A DNA stretch of 64,000 nt from JAWCLZ01 sp038850275 (lineage in GTDB: Archaea > Halobacteriota > JAWCLZ01). This document shows, one piece after another, positions 42,611 to 51,429 of the stretch (the first letter of the stretch is position 1; the number at the start of each line of letters is the position of its first letter). The notes below the pieces were generated by a model. That model worked only from the letters and a program-made list of their open reading frames with translations, was not told the DNA's origin and did no database searches. The position numbers and the translations under genes were made by a program. Location: assembly GCA_038850275.1 (NCBI GenBank), contig JAWCLZ010000003.1, positions 34,545 through 98,544 of the forward strand, in the 5' to 3' direction.

Positions 42611-43195
42611 TCAAGCCCTAGATCTACCTGCGGATTCACCATAGGTAATTGCAGTTGCAATTAAATGAGCAACTCTAAGGGGCTCTGGTATTCTACTGCG
42701 AGTTGAAGCCAGTTTCACGATTTTCTCTGCATCTTCTGGTTCAATGCCAGTGCATTGCATATAAACCGGTAGTCCCCTTGGCTGGGTTTTAACTTCATAA
42801 ATCTTCCCCGCGCGCTTTATAATCGCTAGTCTCAATTTGGGTTTGCTTAGATTTTGAAGTGCTGCCTCTATCGCAGTATAATCTGGCTTGGAACGCATTA
42901 CAACTATTACTGGAACTTTGACTTCTTTGAAGACTTTTTTGACATCCACAACATTAAAACCAGCTAGGGTAACTCCATTCAGCAATATCACTCTGATTTG
43001 AGGATAGTGCTTGGAATTTTTAACCATCATAATTATCTGTCTCGTGGCATCTAAGCCATCTCGCTCAACCTCGGCTTTAAGCACGCCATCTAGCCACTTG
43101 CCTCCTCTAAATATGGTTCCAATTAAAAAGACTTTTTTTGAAACAAGTGGAGAATCATCGATGCCTAAAATGCGTATCTCAGGCTTGATATGCAT
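42611..43195 (-). CDS. DUF99 family protein (endonuclease V-like fold)
   Basis: 194 residues. EIRILGIDDSPL, VFLIGTIFRGGKWLDGVLKAEVERDGLDATRQII, QIRVILLNGVTLAGFNVVDV and VPVIVVMRSKPD are DUF99 hallmarks. The family has an RNase H-like fold related to endonuclease V, with the acidic D-D pattern in the first motif retained; biochemical role not established. Confidence 0.88.
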   Translation of the reverse strand: MHIKPEIRILGIDDSPLVSKKVFLIGTIFRGGKWLDGVLKAEVERDGLDATRQIIMMVKNSKHYPQIRVILLNGVTLAGFNVVDVKKVFKEVKVPVIVVMRSKPDYTAIEAALQNLSKPKLRLAIIKRAGKIYEVKTQPRGLPVYMQCTGIEPEDAEKIVKLASTRSRIPEPLRVAHLIATAITYGESAGRSRA

Positions 43196-43317
43196 ATCAA
43201 TTGGATAAGATTATGGCTAGATTTAAAAGGATATGCATTGAAAGGATATTGAAAAGATAATAAGCATTGAAGTATAATTATTTTTGACAGGAATTATTTA
43301 ACAGGAAGGTTTTTAAA

Positions 43318-43473
43318 ATGAGAATATGGAAAGTGCACTGTATATATTTCGTGGAAGCGGAGTCTGAGAAAGAAGCTTGGCTGAAAGCTAGAGAATTCGC
43401 TGATAAGGTATCCTCCTTGGGAGAGGTGATTAAAATAGAAGATATTGAGGCAAGTGGAGTTGCCATTGCCTAG
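43318..43473 (+). CDS. Small hypothetical protein
   Basis: 51 residues: MRIWKVHCIYFVEAESEKEAW, then a helix (LKAREFADKVSSLGEVIKI) and EDIEASGVAIA. A beta-alpha-beta pattern with a protein-like composition; AGGAAGG lies seven bases before the ATG. Family unknown. Its TAG stop falls in the 11-bp repeat it shares with convergent rpoL. Confidence 0.6.
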   Translation: MRIWKVHCIYFVEAESEKEAWLKAREFADKVSSLGEVIKIEDIEASGVAIA

Positions 43474-43506
43474 CTATTGCTTAGTTATTGCTTAGTTATT
43501 GCTTAG
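43463..43506. repeat. 11-bp tandem repeat between two convergent stop codons
   Basis: Units CCATTGCCTAG (43463), CTATTGCTTAG (43474), TTATTGCTTAG (43485) and TTATTGCTTAG (43496). The stop of the small plus-strand gene (43471-43473) and that of rpoL (43503-43505) both lie inside. Every plus-strand unit ends in TAG. Confidence 0.85.
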
Positions 43507-43787
43507 CTATCCCTTTGGGTTGCAGTTAAGAATTTCTTTTTAAATTCATCCAACTGCTTGCTTACCTGAGAGGCAGCGTCCCTTAAAACCTCAACTGGAT
43601 CCGAGCCATCTGTTCTCACATAGAGTATTGGATCGCTTATCAATGGATGTTCAATGTCATAGGTCGCTGCTTCCACTCGTTTATCCTGAAGCAAGGCTGA
43701 TTTCAGTAGATTTAAAAAGGTATGTCCTTCTCCACCGATTTCAATTTCAATTTCCCTCTCAGATTTAGATAAAACTTTTATCTCCAT
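43503..43787 (-). CDS. rpoL: DNA-directed RNA polymerase subunit L (Rpb11 homologue)
   Basis: 94 residues. ELEI-type start (IKVLSKSEREIEIEIGGEGHTFLNLLKSALLQD), VEAATYDIEHPLISDPILYVRTDG and a C-terminal amphipathic helix are RpoL/Rpb11. It pairs with RpoD in polymerase assembly. Its start lies about 30 bases from the 29-bp repeat that follows csl4. Confidence 0.95.
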   Translation of the reverse strand: MEIKVLSKSEREIEIEIGGEGHTFLNLLKSALLQDKRVEAATYDIEHPLISDPILYVRTDGSDPVEVLRDAASQVSKQLDEFKKKFLTATQRDS

Positions 43788-43814
43788 ATTTATTTCAGCT
43801 CCTCAATTTTTCCA

Positions 43815-43901
43815 GATTCTCAATTTTTCAGCTTTAAATTACCGATTCTCAATTTTTCAGCTTTAAATTACCGATTCTCAATTTTTCAGCTTTAAATTAC
43901 T
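43815..43901. repeat. Three tandem copies of a 29-bp unit containing the end of csl4
   Basis: Units 43815-43843, 43844-43872 and 43873-43901, identical except the last base of the third. On the minus strand the third unit holds the csl4 TAA stop (43892-43894); two further copies fill the gap before rpoL. The unit contains a run of AAAAA on the minus strand. Same pattern as at 11094. Confidence 0.95.
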
Positions 43902-44464
43902 CCCAAGCCGTAGTCTTCAGAGATCTTCCTAGTTTCAATACGCTCACACCTCGGGCAGATAAGAATATAAGTGTTATTTTTTCGCTTTAGCGAAGCTCTG
44001 CATCTAGTGCAATATGCTTTAACAACGCCGAGGTGTCTATCTGCTGTGCTAAGCCTCATTGTACGCGAGTCGATAACTTTTGCTTTCACTATATCGTTAA
44101 CTGCAAATTCCTTACTGAGTTCATTCACATAAGAACTTTTCACATTTGAAATATGTATCGAGCCTTGCGCAATACTTGGTATTTCTCTATCTTCCTTACC
44201 CTTGATTCGAGCTATCTCCACAACCGCCATAGAGTTTTTTAAATCAACAATTCTCCCCACCACTACATCACCATTTTTAGGAACAGGAGGTACATTTGCG
44301 CTCGGGAGCACACTTACCACTCTATCCCTGCGGTTTATTTTGACATAGCCAATTATACTGGCAAATATACTTCCTTTTTCTTCATAAGTACCCGCACCTG
44401 CGATGAATTCTTCAGAAGTGCCTATGAAGTCCCCGGGGATTACGAATTTATTTTCCATAGTCAT
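43892..44464 (-). CDS. csl4: Exosome subunit Csl4
   Basis: 190 residues. N-terminal domain FVIPGDFIGTSEEFIAGAGTYEE, central S1 domain (GDVVVGRIVDLKNSMAVVEIARI ... GSIHISNVKSSYVNELSKEFAVNDIVKAKVI) and C-terminal zinc ribbon (CTRCRASL ... CPRCERIE). Caps the archaeal RNA exosome. ATG 44464 overlaps the upstream TGA. Its 3' end is duplicated in the 29-bp repeat. Confidence 0.94.
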   Translation of the reverse strand: MTMENKFVIPGDFIGTSEEFIAGAGTYEEKGSIFASIIGYVKINRRDRVVSVLPSANVPPVPKNGDVVVGRIVDLKNSMAVVEIARIKGKEDREIPSIAQGSIHISNVKSSYVNELSKEFAVNDIVKAKVIDSRTMRLSTADRHLGVVKAYCTRCRASLKRKNNTYILICPRCERIETRKISEDYGLGVI

Positions 44465-45054
44465 CGCCTTTCGAGTCTATATAGCTCCACTTCTATACGC
44501 TCGATGTCTCTTTTATGAAATTTAAACGTGCGCTTAAGAGGGAAAAGCATTCGCTTGAAATGAGTAATTCTAGCTTTACCCTGAATAAATTCTTCAATGA
44601 ACTGCTTGCTCCCAGCATTATGAATTGAATACACCACCTTAGCGATTTCTAACGCTTTATTTAAGAATGGGCGATCGCTTCCCTTTTTTTGAGCGCCAAA
44701 GGGAGGATTCATCACAACTGTATCTGCACTCCCTCTCACGTGGGAAACATCGCACGCGATAAATTCCACTTCCACGTCAAGCTGCTTTGCATTTTCTCTT
44801 GCTATTCTAAGCGCATTTATATCGCTGTCTATACCTATAACTTTTTCTGCCCCAAGCAATTTTGCTCCTATAGCTAAGATCCCAGTTCCGCATCCAAGAT
44901 CGTAAACCACTCCTTTTAAATCTCCCTGCATATATGCAAAATGTAAGAGCTCAGCAGCGATTGAAGCTGGTGTGAAATACTGCTCCATCTCAACTTTTGC
45001 ATCTGGGAAGCCCTTTACCCTCTCCAAGAGTATTTCAAGTTGCTTTTGCTTCAT
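44461..45054 (-). CDS. METTL5-like RNA methyltransferase
   Basis: 197 residues. YFTPASIAAELLHFA, VVYDLGCGTGILAIGAKLLGA, VIGIDSDINALRIARENA and the catalytic VVMNPPFGAQKKGSDRPFL. The NPPF motif and small size fit METTL5-type N6-adenine rRNA methyltransferases. It precedes csl4 with an ATGA overlap, a conserved archaeal pairing. Confidence 0.9.
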   Translation of the reverse strand: MKQKQLEILLERVKGFPDAKVEMEQYFTPASIAAELLHFAYMQGDLKGVVYDLGCGTGILAIGAKLLGAEKVIGIDSDINALRIARENAKQLDVEVEFIACDVSHVRGSADTVVMNPPFGAQKKGSDRPFLNKALEIAKVVYSIHNAGSKQFIEEFIQGKARITHFKRMLFPLKRTFKFHKRDIERIEVELYRLERR

Positions 45055-45087
45055 TTACAAATTAAAAATCTCCACACAACTATTTGT

Positions 45088-45645
45088 TTATTTTCTCCTC
45101 TTCGCTAAGTCGCAGTAATATTTAAGCATGGAGCTGTGCTCAATCATCGAGGTGAAAACATAGGCTTCCTCAAGGGTTTTGCCGGCTGCAAAAGTACCAT
45201 GCCCCTTAACTATAACGCCTTTATGTTCTTTCAGCGCAAGGCTCACGCTTTTCGCTAGCTCTTTAGAGCCCATGGGTCCTGAGACGATTGGTATTCTATA
45301 GAGGAAGTACTGCCCTTCAGTATCCAAGGGTTCCAAGTATTTCCTCCTAAGAAGTAGAGATTCTATGACTGCATATGGAGAATGAGCGTGTATTATCGCG
45401 AGTGCAGAAGTTTGCTTGTATATCTCGCGATGTACAATTGTTTCAGTCGATGCTATTAAGTCGAAACTGGTAGGCCTTTCAATCTCCACTTCCACTATTG
45501 AATTCTTATCAAGCTCATCTAACTTAGCGCCTGTTCTAGTTATTAAAATTTTATTTCCCACGCGAGTGCTTATGTTGCCGAAGTGGCCGCTAACTAAGCC
45601 TCTTTCCACAAGTATTTTTCCATATTTTGCTATTTCATGCCACAT
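45088..45645 (-). CDS. Class II aldolase (FucA-type)
   Basis: 185 residues. LVERGLVSGHFGNISTRVGNKILITRTGAKL, STETIVHREIY, AIIHAHSPYAV (zinc HxH) and VIVKGHGTFAAGKTLEEA (third His). Cleaves a sugar phosphate to DHAP plus an aldehyde; in methanogens related enzymes act on fuculose-1-phosphate or supply lactaldehyde for F420. Overlaps the AOR gene end by 16 bases, so they are co-transcribed. Confidence 0.9.
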   Translation of the reverse strand: MWHEIAKYGKILVERGLVSGHFGNISTRVGNKILITRTGAKLDELDKNSIVEVEIERPTSFDLIASTETIVHREIYKQTSALAIIHAHSPYAVIESLLLRRKYLEPLDTEGQYFLYRIPIVSGPMGSKELAKSVSLALKEHKGVIVKGHGTFAAGKTLEEAYVFTSMIEHSSMLKYYCDLAKRRK

Positions 45646-47360
45646 TTCTCAGCCTCGCTTTGAAGTTGAAGTGCTTTAAGCTTATTCAACAGCGGCACTC
45701 CTTCAGCACTCCAGCCTCGAATTTCATAGTATTCTCTCAATGCGAGTTCAAATTCTTTTCTACTCAATCCATCGCTGAAGAATCTCTCAGGCAATTTATC
45801 ATCTTTACACGTGAAACCTTCTCGAATATTAAAAAGCCGCTCCAGATTCCAAATTCTCTCCCCAGTTGTAAGTAAATCTTGAGAGGTTATTTCCTCTCCA
45901 ACTGCAGCGCTCAAAAGGTCAGCATATTCCTCTTCAGTTAATGCTAGAGATGAAAATCTGCAGAGTATTAGAGAATCAACTGCAGCTGATAAATTCTGAA
46001 TCAGCGCCACTAGCGCGGGCTTTCCAGTGAAGGTATTGCGATCTATGAGCTTTGGCTTGCCGAGGATTTCCATAGCAACCATATAAGCTCGAAGATGGCA
46101 AGCACCACGGTTGGAAGTGGCATATGCAAGTGCCTGTCCACATAAACCTCTAGGGTCATAAGCAGGTATCTCAAGTGCTTTAACAGTCATGCTTGCCTCG
46201 GGTTTCTCTTTTGCTCTGCAATAGGCAAGGGATCCTTCGCTCAACATTTCTCCAACTCCTTTTTTCTCAGCCACTTTTTTCACGAGTTCCCCAAGATTTT
46301 TAATCTCGCTGTTATTCAACTCGGCATAGCTCGCTAATGTTGCTCCAGTGGAAATTGTATCAATTCCATAGTCATTGCAGAGTTCATTCACTTCTATGAT
46401 TTTTCTTATATCATGATTATTGAGATTGGCGCCAAATGCCCAAATTGTTTCATATTCAGGTATAGAGAGATTTGAATTCTTAATAACTCTTTTACAGCCA
46501 ATTGCACATTTAGCGCATGATTTTCTTTCAAGTTCAAAGTTCTCCTTGATATATTCACCTGATATTTCTTCAGCGCGTGTGAACCCTCTTTCGCGGAAGT
46601 TATTAGCAGGTAGAATTCGCATGTGATTCATTAAATTCACAAGTGCTGGGGTGCCGTATTCAGCTAGACCCTTGGTTAATGCTTGACTCGCCTTGATTAA
46701 GCGTAGCGCTTGGGCTTCAGCGTGGCGGTATTTCTTTTCATTCATAGGTTTTAAAGATAAATCTATTGAGCTATTCACAATTATTGCTTTAAGTTTTTTA
46801 GACCCCATAACCGCACCTAAGCCTCCTCTCCCGCAAGCGTGGTTTCCATCGTTGATTATATTAGCAAGTTTGATCAACTTTTCCCCTGCTCTACCAATGC
46901 AGGCAACTCGACCTTTTTTCGATAAAATATTAATAGTTTCTTTAACATTTAGCCCCCAGAGTTTGCTTCCATCTTTTATATCTATATCTTCATTGTGAAT
47001 CTCAATATAAACTGGTGAATCTGCCATTCCTTTGAATATCAATGAGGCATAGCCACAGTGCTTTAATTCTACGCCGAAGAAGCCCCCCGCACTGGAGTCA
47101 AAAATCGTATTGGTGAGTGGGGATTTTGAAATCACAGCGTGCCTACCTGACATGGGTGCTATACCTGTTAACGGGCCAACTGTGAAGATGATTGCATTTT
47201 CAGCTGAAAGTGGATCTATAGCTGGTGGTATGGAATCAAATAATAGCTTCACCCCTAGCCCTCGCCCGCCTAGGTAGTTTTTAGCGAGTTTTTTATCTAG
47301 ATTTTTTACCTTGATTTTCCCATTGCTTAAATCTATATCTGCAATTTTAGCTTCCCACAT
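45630..47360 (-). CDS. Aldehyde:ferredoxin oxidoreductase (tungsten)
   Basis: 576 residues. YLGGRGLGVKLLFDSIPP, FTVGPLTGIAPMSGRHAV and GHACGRGGLGAVMGSKKLKAI-type segment bind the bis-tungstopterin; CAKCAIGCKRVI and LCRFS supply the 4Fe-4S cysteines. Oxidises an aldehyde to the acid, reducing ferredoxin. Coupling to the class II aldolase downstream suggests that the aldehyde released by the aldolase could be its substrate; this is inference. Confidence 0.94.
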   Translation of the reverse strand: MWEAKIADIDLSNGKIKVKNLDKKLAKNYLGGRGLGVKLLFDSIPPAIDPLSAENAIIFTVGPLTGIAPMSGRHAVISKSPLTNTIFDSSAGGFFGVELKHCGYASLIFKGMADSPVYIEIHNEDIDIKDGSKLWGLNVKETINILSKKGRVACIGRAGEKLIKLANIINDGNHACGRGGLGAVMGSKKLKAIIVNSSIDLSLKPMNEKKYRHAEAQALRLIKASQALTKGLAEYGTPALVNLMNHMRILPANNFRERGFTRAEEISGEYIKENFELERKSCAKCAIGCKRVIKNSNLSIPEYETIWAFGANLNNHDIRKIIEVNELCNDYGIDTISTGATLASYAELNNSEIKNLGELVKKVAEKKGVGEMLSEGSLAYCRAKEKPEASMTVKALEIPAYDPRGLCGQALAYATSNRGACHLRAYMVAMEILGKPKLIDRNTFTGKPALVALIQNLSAAVDSLILCRFSSLALTEEEYADLLSAAVGEEITSQDLLTTGERIWNLERLFNIREGFTCKDDKLPERFFSDGLSRKEFELALREYYEIRGWSAEGVPLLNKLKALQLQSEAEKCGMK

Positions 47361-47628
47361 TACTTCATCATATATTCAATTCTTCTTTTAACATTTCTCT
47401 ATAAAATAGATGTGAATCTAGCGCAAAAATAATATTTTCAAAAGATATATTAGTGAATGTAAACTATTTCTCTGAAATATTCTTAAATTATCCTTATTTT
47501 TAGAAAGATTTAAATAGAAAAAGAGATAATATATTCACGTGTTCACTAAAACGGCGTTGGGGATGGATGTGCAGTACAGGATAACGGCATATGGGGATGG
47601 ATGATTGTGCGTGGAGAGTAAGAGTAAG
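47361..47628. promoter_or_regulatory. Divergent intergenic region with 20-bp direct repeat
   Basis: Between the AOR gene and a winged-helix gene. AACGGC..TGGGGATGGATG occurs at 47550-47569 and again, with one extra base, at 47583-47603. The element is GC-richer than the surrounding AT-rich DNA and lies just before the regulator start, so it may be an operator or another junction duplication. Confidence 0.5.
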
Positions 47629-48081
47629 ATGAAGATCCAGCTCCAGATCGAGGATGAAAGCGGTGAAAAAACCAAGATAATAACCTCCAGCAGTAAAATA
47701 GCCAAGAAAATTATTGAAGCCCTCGAAGCAATGGAGATCGGATCTTCATCGAAACCACTCTCCAAACCCGCTCCTATTTTTTCTAGAAAACGCATGTTAA
47801 CGCCTGAGATAAAAGAACTTACAAAAGAAACCCTCACTTTAAAAGAGCGATTGCAGGGATTCATCAAATATGAATATCCTAGAGTCTGGTTTAAATCCCT
47901 AGATTTGAAAAAGAGCTTTGAGGAAACTTTTGATACCCAGATAAGTTTAAGTACAATCTCAGAATACCTCGCAAGGATGCATCGAGAAGGCTTGTTGGAG
48001 AGAAGAGGAAATCGAACTCAATGGGAGTATAAACTAGTGGAGAAAAACCAAGAGGCGAGGATTACTCAAGCAACGCAGTGA
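47629..48081 (+). CDS. Winged-helix DNA-binding protein
   Basis: About 150 residues from ATG 47629 (GTG 47611 and TTG 47605 also in frame). N-terminal IQLQIEDESGEKTKIITSSSKIAKKIIEALEAM, a linker, and a C-terminal winged helix (FIKYEYPRVWFKSLDLKKSFEETF, SLSTISEYLARMHREGLLERRG). Family not recognised. Divergent from the AOR/aldolase operon, which it may control. Confidence 0.65.
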   Translation: MKIQLQIEDESGEKTKIITSSSKIAKKIIEALEAMEIGSSSKPLSKPAPIFSRKRMLTPEIKELTKETLTLKERLQGFIKYEYPRVWFKSLDLKKSFEETFDTQISLSTISEYLARMHREGLLERRGNRTQWEYKLVEKNQEARITQATQ

Positions 48082-48122
48082 ATGAATAAAAGCGTGAATC
48101 TTTTTTCACCTATTCATAAGAT

Positions 48123-48227
48123 TTCAAAGGCTGCTTCAAAGGCTGCTTCGACTTAATCCCAGAATAACTAAGCTTGAGCGACTGAGAATTTGAGAAGTCC
48201 ATATCCCAATGGATAAAGTCCATATCC
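48123..48227. repeat. Direct repeats upstream of the AmmeMemoRadiSam radical SAM gene
   Basis: TTCAAAGGCTGC is tandemly repeated at 48123-48134 and 48135-48146. Further on, AAGTCCATATCC occurs at 48195-48206 and 48216-48227 with CAATGGATA between. A short hairpin GTGAA-TCTTTT-TTCAC around 48093-48108 could end the upstream transcript. No gene in between. Confidence 0.55.
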
Positions 48228-48268
48228 AAAGAATAATAAGACATTATCAATATGTTAAAGGTGGGAAT

Positions 48269-49282
48269 ATGAGAGAGGCATTGCTTTATGAAAAACTAGG
48301 AGATGGGAGGGTTAAATGCCACTTATGCAATCACTACTGCACAATCTCACCTGGGAAACGCGGTATATGCGCGGTTAGAGAAAATAGAGATGGCACGTTG
48401 TATTCCCTTGTGTATGGCAAAGTTATTGCAGCGCATATAGATCCAATTGAGAAAAAACCCCTCTTCCATTTTTATCCAGGCTCTAAATCTTATTCCATTG
48501 CAACTGTTGGGTGTAACTTCAAATGTGACCACTGCCAGAACTATGAGATATCTCAATATCCAAAGGAATACTATCCTGATATCCCAGGAGTTGAGATGAC
48601 GCCTGAGCAAGTAGTTAAGGAGGCAAAGAGAGCTCGCTGCATAAGCATATCCTATACTTATACTGAGCCAACGGTTTTCTTCGAATTTGCATATGACTGC
48701 GCTAAGCTCGCGCGCGAAAATGGAATTAAAAATGTTTTCGTCAGCAATGGATACACAAGCCCTGAGGCAACTAAGCTCATTGCGCCTTACTTAGATGCAA
48801 ATAACATCGATTTAAAAGGGGATGAGGATTTCTATAGAAAGGTTTCAGGGGCAAGGCTTCAGCCTGTGCTTGATACAATTAAATTGATGAAAGAACTTGG
48901 AGTTTGGGTTGAGGTAACCACGCTTGTAATTCCAAATTACAATGACTCCGAGGATTTTTTGCGATGGGCAGCTGAATTCATTAAATCCATAGATCCCTCG
49001 ATTCCATGGCACGTGACTCAATTCTATCCAACTTATAAATTACTTGATCAGCCTAGAACGCCTATTAGCACGCTCAGGAAAGCGAGGGAAATAGGTTTAA
49101 AAGTAGGGCTAGAGTATGTCTATGAAGGCAATGTGCCTGGAGAGGGAGGGGAGAATACTTATTGCCATAACTGCGGGGAATTGCTCATTGAGCGATTTGG
49201 ATATCTTTTAACCAAGATAAGGATGAAGCACTCCACGTGCATTAAATGCGGCGCGAAGATAGCTGGCGTGGGGATGCCTTAA
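48269..49282 (+). CDS. amrS: AmmeMemoRadiSam system radical SAM enzyme
   Basis: About 337 residues. HLCNHYCTISPGKRGICAVRENRDG at the N-terminus, SAM cluster GCNFKCDHCQNYEISQYP (CxxxCxxC), SISYTYTEPTVFFEFAYD, SNGYTSPEA, NIDLKG, and a C-terminal cysteine-rich zinc-like pair CHNCGE ... CIKCGAK. ATG 48269 follows GGTGGG; an in-frame ATG at 48209 would add 20 residues. Partner of the MEMO protein at 12899; system function is unknown. Confidence 0.93.
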   Translation: MREALLYEKLGDGRVKCHLCNHYCTISPGKRGICAVRENRDGTLYSLVYGKVIAAHIDPIEKKPLFHFYPGSKSYSIATVGCNFKCDHCQNYEISQYPKEYYPDIPGVEMTPEQVVKEAKRARCISISYTYTEPTVFFEFAYDCAKLARENGIKNVFVSNGYTSPEATKLIAPYLDANNIDLKGDEDFYRKVSGARLQPVLDTIKLMKELGVWVEVTTLVIPNYNDSEDFLRWAAEFIKSIDPSIPWHVTQFYPTYKLLDQPRTPISTLRKAREIGLKVGLEYVYEGNVPGEGGENTYCHNCGELLIERFGYLLTKIRMKHSTCIKCGAKIAGVGMP

Positions 49283-49297
49283 GATCAATGGTTAGTT

Positions 49298-51388
49298 TTA
49301 AAAATGGCACTCCCAAGCTGGGCAGCCGCCTGAGTACTCTGACGCAGCGCTTACGTGCTCTTCGCCAGGGATTGAGCCTATGTATAATACTTGAGTTTTT
49401 TTACTTCCATATCTATAAACAGTTATTCCCTTGCATCGCAGTTTATAAGCGAGCATGAAAACCTCGCGCACATCCTCTATGGTTGCATCGTGGGGGAGAT
49501 TCACAGTTTTAGCAACGGCGTTATCCACGTATTTTTGAAATGCAGCTTGCATTTTAACGTGCCACTCAGGGGCTATATCTAGAGCTGTGACGAATATTCT
49601 GCGAATATCCAATGGAATGCTCTCGATCTGCTGAATGCTTCCTCTTTTAGCGACCTCCAGCATTAATTCTTCGCTATAGAATCCTCTTTTCATCGCTATT
49701 TCTTCGAAATATGGATTCACTTCAATTAAGCGAGTGCCCTCCATTACATCGCGTATGTATGAAACTGCAAATAGAGGCTCAATCCCACTGCTTGCACCTG
49801 CGATTATTGAAATTGTACCAGTGGGTGCAATGGTTGTAAGCGTTGCATTTCTAATTGCAGTGTATCCCTTTTTATCCCAGATGCTGCCCTTAAAATTTGG
49901 GAAAGAGCCTCTCTCCTCAGCGATTTCAATGGATTTTTTAATTGCCTCCTCGCTTATGAATTTCATTATTTTCTCCGCTATCTCAATGGCTTCATTTGAA
50001 TCATATGGTACCTTAAGTTGAATCAGCATATCAGCAAACCCCATTACCCCCAAGCCGATCTTTCTATTTGCCTTGGTAATTTGCTCGATCTCTGGCATTG
50101 GGAATTTATTTGCATCTATCACATTATCCAAAAAATGTACCCCTAGTCTAACTATTCTACGGAGTTTCTCCCAGTCTATCTCTCCATTTCTAACCATCTT
50201 AGCAAGATTAATGGAGCCTAAATTGCAGGATTCATATGGCAATAGGGGTAATTCACCGCATGGATTAGTGCTTTCAATCTCACCAAGCTGTGGGGTTGGA
50301 TTATGGCGATTAATTTCATCGAGGAATATAATTCCTGGGTCGCCAGTTCGCCAAGCCATTGTTATGATTAAGTCAAAAACATCTCTAGCGCTTAGTTTTT
50401 TAACAACTTGTTTATTCCTTGGGTTTATCAATTCATATTCCTTGTTCTTTTCAACTGCTTGCATGAAGCTATCAGTTACTCCCACTGAGAGGTTGAAGTT
50501 GCTTAGTGCTCTTTCATCTTGCTTTGCAGCTATGAACTCCAAGATATCTGGGTGGTCAACGCGAAGCACGCCCATATTCGCTCCTCTTCTCCTCCCACCT
50601 TGCTTTACCACTTCAGTTGCCACGTCGAATACTCGCATGAATGAAACAGGTCCAGAGGCAACTCCCATTGTTGAGCCAACTATATCTCCCTTAGGCCTTA
50701 GTTTAGAGAATGAGAAACCAGTTCCTCCCCCTGATTTATGGATTAATGCCATGTATTTAACTGCATCAAATATGGCATCCAAGGAATCTTCCACTGGAAG
50801 TACAAAGCAAGCTGAAAGCTGCCCTATTTGAGTACCAGCATTCATTAGCGTTGGGGAGTTAGGTAGAAATTCAAGGTTCACCATTGCACGATAGAATTGC
50901 TCCCTAGTTTCTTCAACTTCATCTTTACTTCGATATTTTAAATCAACCTCTGCAATTGCCCTTGCTACTCTCGCGAACATTCCACTAGTGCTCTCTATTA
51001 TTTTACCAGTTTCATCCCTCAATAGATAGCGCTGCTTGAGCACTCTAACTGCATTTACCGATAATTTAAGTTCATCAACTACTCCTAAAAATTGCTTTAT
51101 TCTTCGAATTTCAGCTCTCTTCTTACGATAGAGTATATAAGCCTTGGCTGCATCTGCATATCCATGTTTTATCAATGTTTTTTCCACCAAATCTTGAACA
51201 TCTTCAACATTAGGTATGGCTTCTGGAAAATGCTCATCCAAAGTGGAAACAACTTCCCTAGCGAGGCGCTCTGCTGCTTCCCGGTCAGGCTTGTTGATCG
51301 CTACGGTTGCCTTATAGATTGCATTTGCAATTTTTTCTATTTCAAATGGAACAATTTTTCCATCGCGTTTCCGAATTTTAACAGGCAT
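49298..51388 (-). CDS. nrdJ: Adenosylcobalamin-dependent ribonucleotide reductase (class II)
   Basis: 696 residues. N-terminal ATP cone (VKIRKRDGKIVPFEIEKIANAI), SACFVLPVEDSLD, STNPCGELPLLPYESCNLGSINL with the active-site NPCGE, GLGVMGFADML, IAPTGTISIIAGASSGIEP and a C-terminal redox CPAWEC. Oxygen-independent, B12-dependent deoxynucleotide synthesis. No intein. Followed on the opposite side by only about 15 bases to amrS. Confidence 0.95.
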   Translation of the reverse strand: MPVKIRKRDGKIVPFEIEKIANAIYKATVAINKPDREAAERLAREVVSTLDEHFPEAIPNVEDVQDLVEKTLIKHGYADAAKAYILYRKKRAEIRRIKQFLGVVDELKLSVNAVRVLKQRYLLRDETGKIIESTSGMFARVARAIAEVDLKYRSKDEVEETREQFYRAMVNLEFLPNSPTLMNAGTQIGQLSACFVLPVEDSLDAIFDAVKYMALIHKSGGGTGFSFSKLRPKGDIVGSTMGVASGPVSFMRVFDVATEVVKQGGRRRGANMGVLRVDHPDILEFIAAKQDERALSNFNLSVGVTDSFMQAVEKNKEYELINPRNKQVVKKLSARDVFDLIITMAWRTGDPGIIFLDEINRHNPTPQLGEIESTNPCGELPLLPYESCNLGSINLAKMVRNGEIDWEKLRRIVRLGVHFLDNVIDANKFPMPEIEQITKANRKIGLGVMGFADMLIQLKVPYDSNEAIEIAEKIMKFISEEAIKKSIEIAEERGSFPNFKGSIWDKKGYTAIRNATLTTIAPTGTISIIAGASSGIEPLFAVSYIRDVMEGTRLIEVNPYFEEIAMKRGFYSEELMLEVAKRGSIQQIESIPLDIRRIFVTALDIAPEWHVKMQAAFQKYVDNAVAKTVNLPHDATIEDVREVFMLAYKLRCKGITVYRYGSKKTQVLYIGSIPGEEHVSAASEYSGGCPAWECHF

Positions 51389-51429
51389 TAATTCCTATAT
51401 CACTTGTTTGCGTGATATATTTTTCTGCA

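Noticed and set aside
50073..50831. 252-residue plus-strand frame
   Set aside because: Complete antisense shadow of the ribonucleotide reductase gene, Ser/Leu-rich with no family features.
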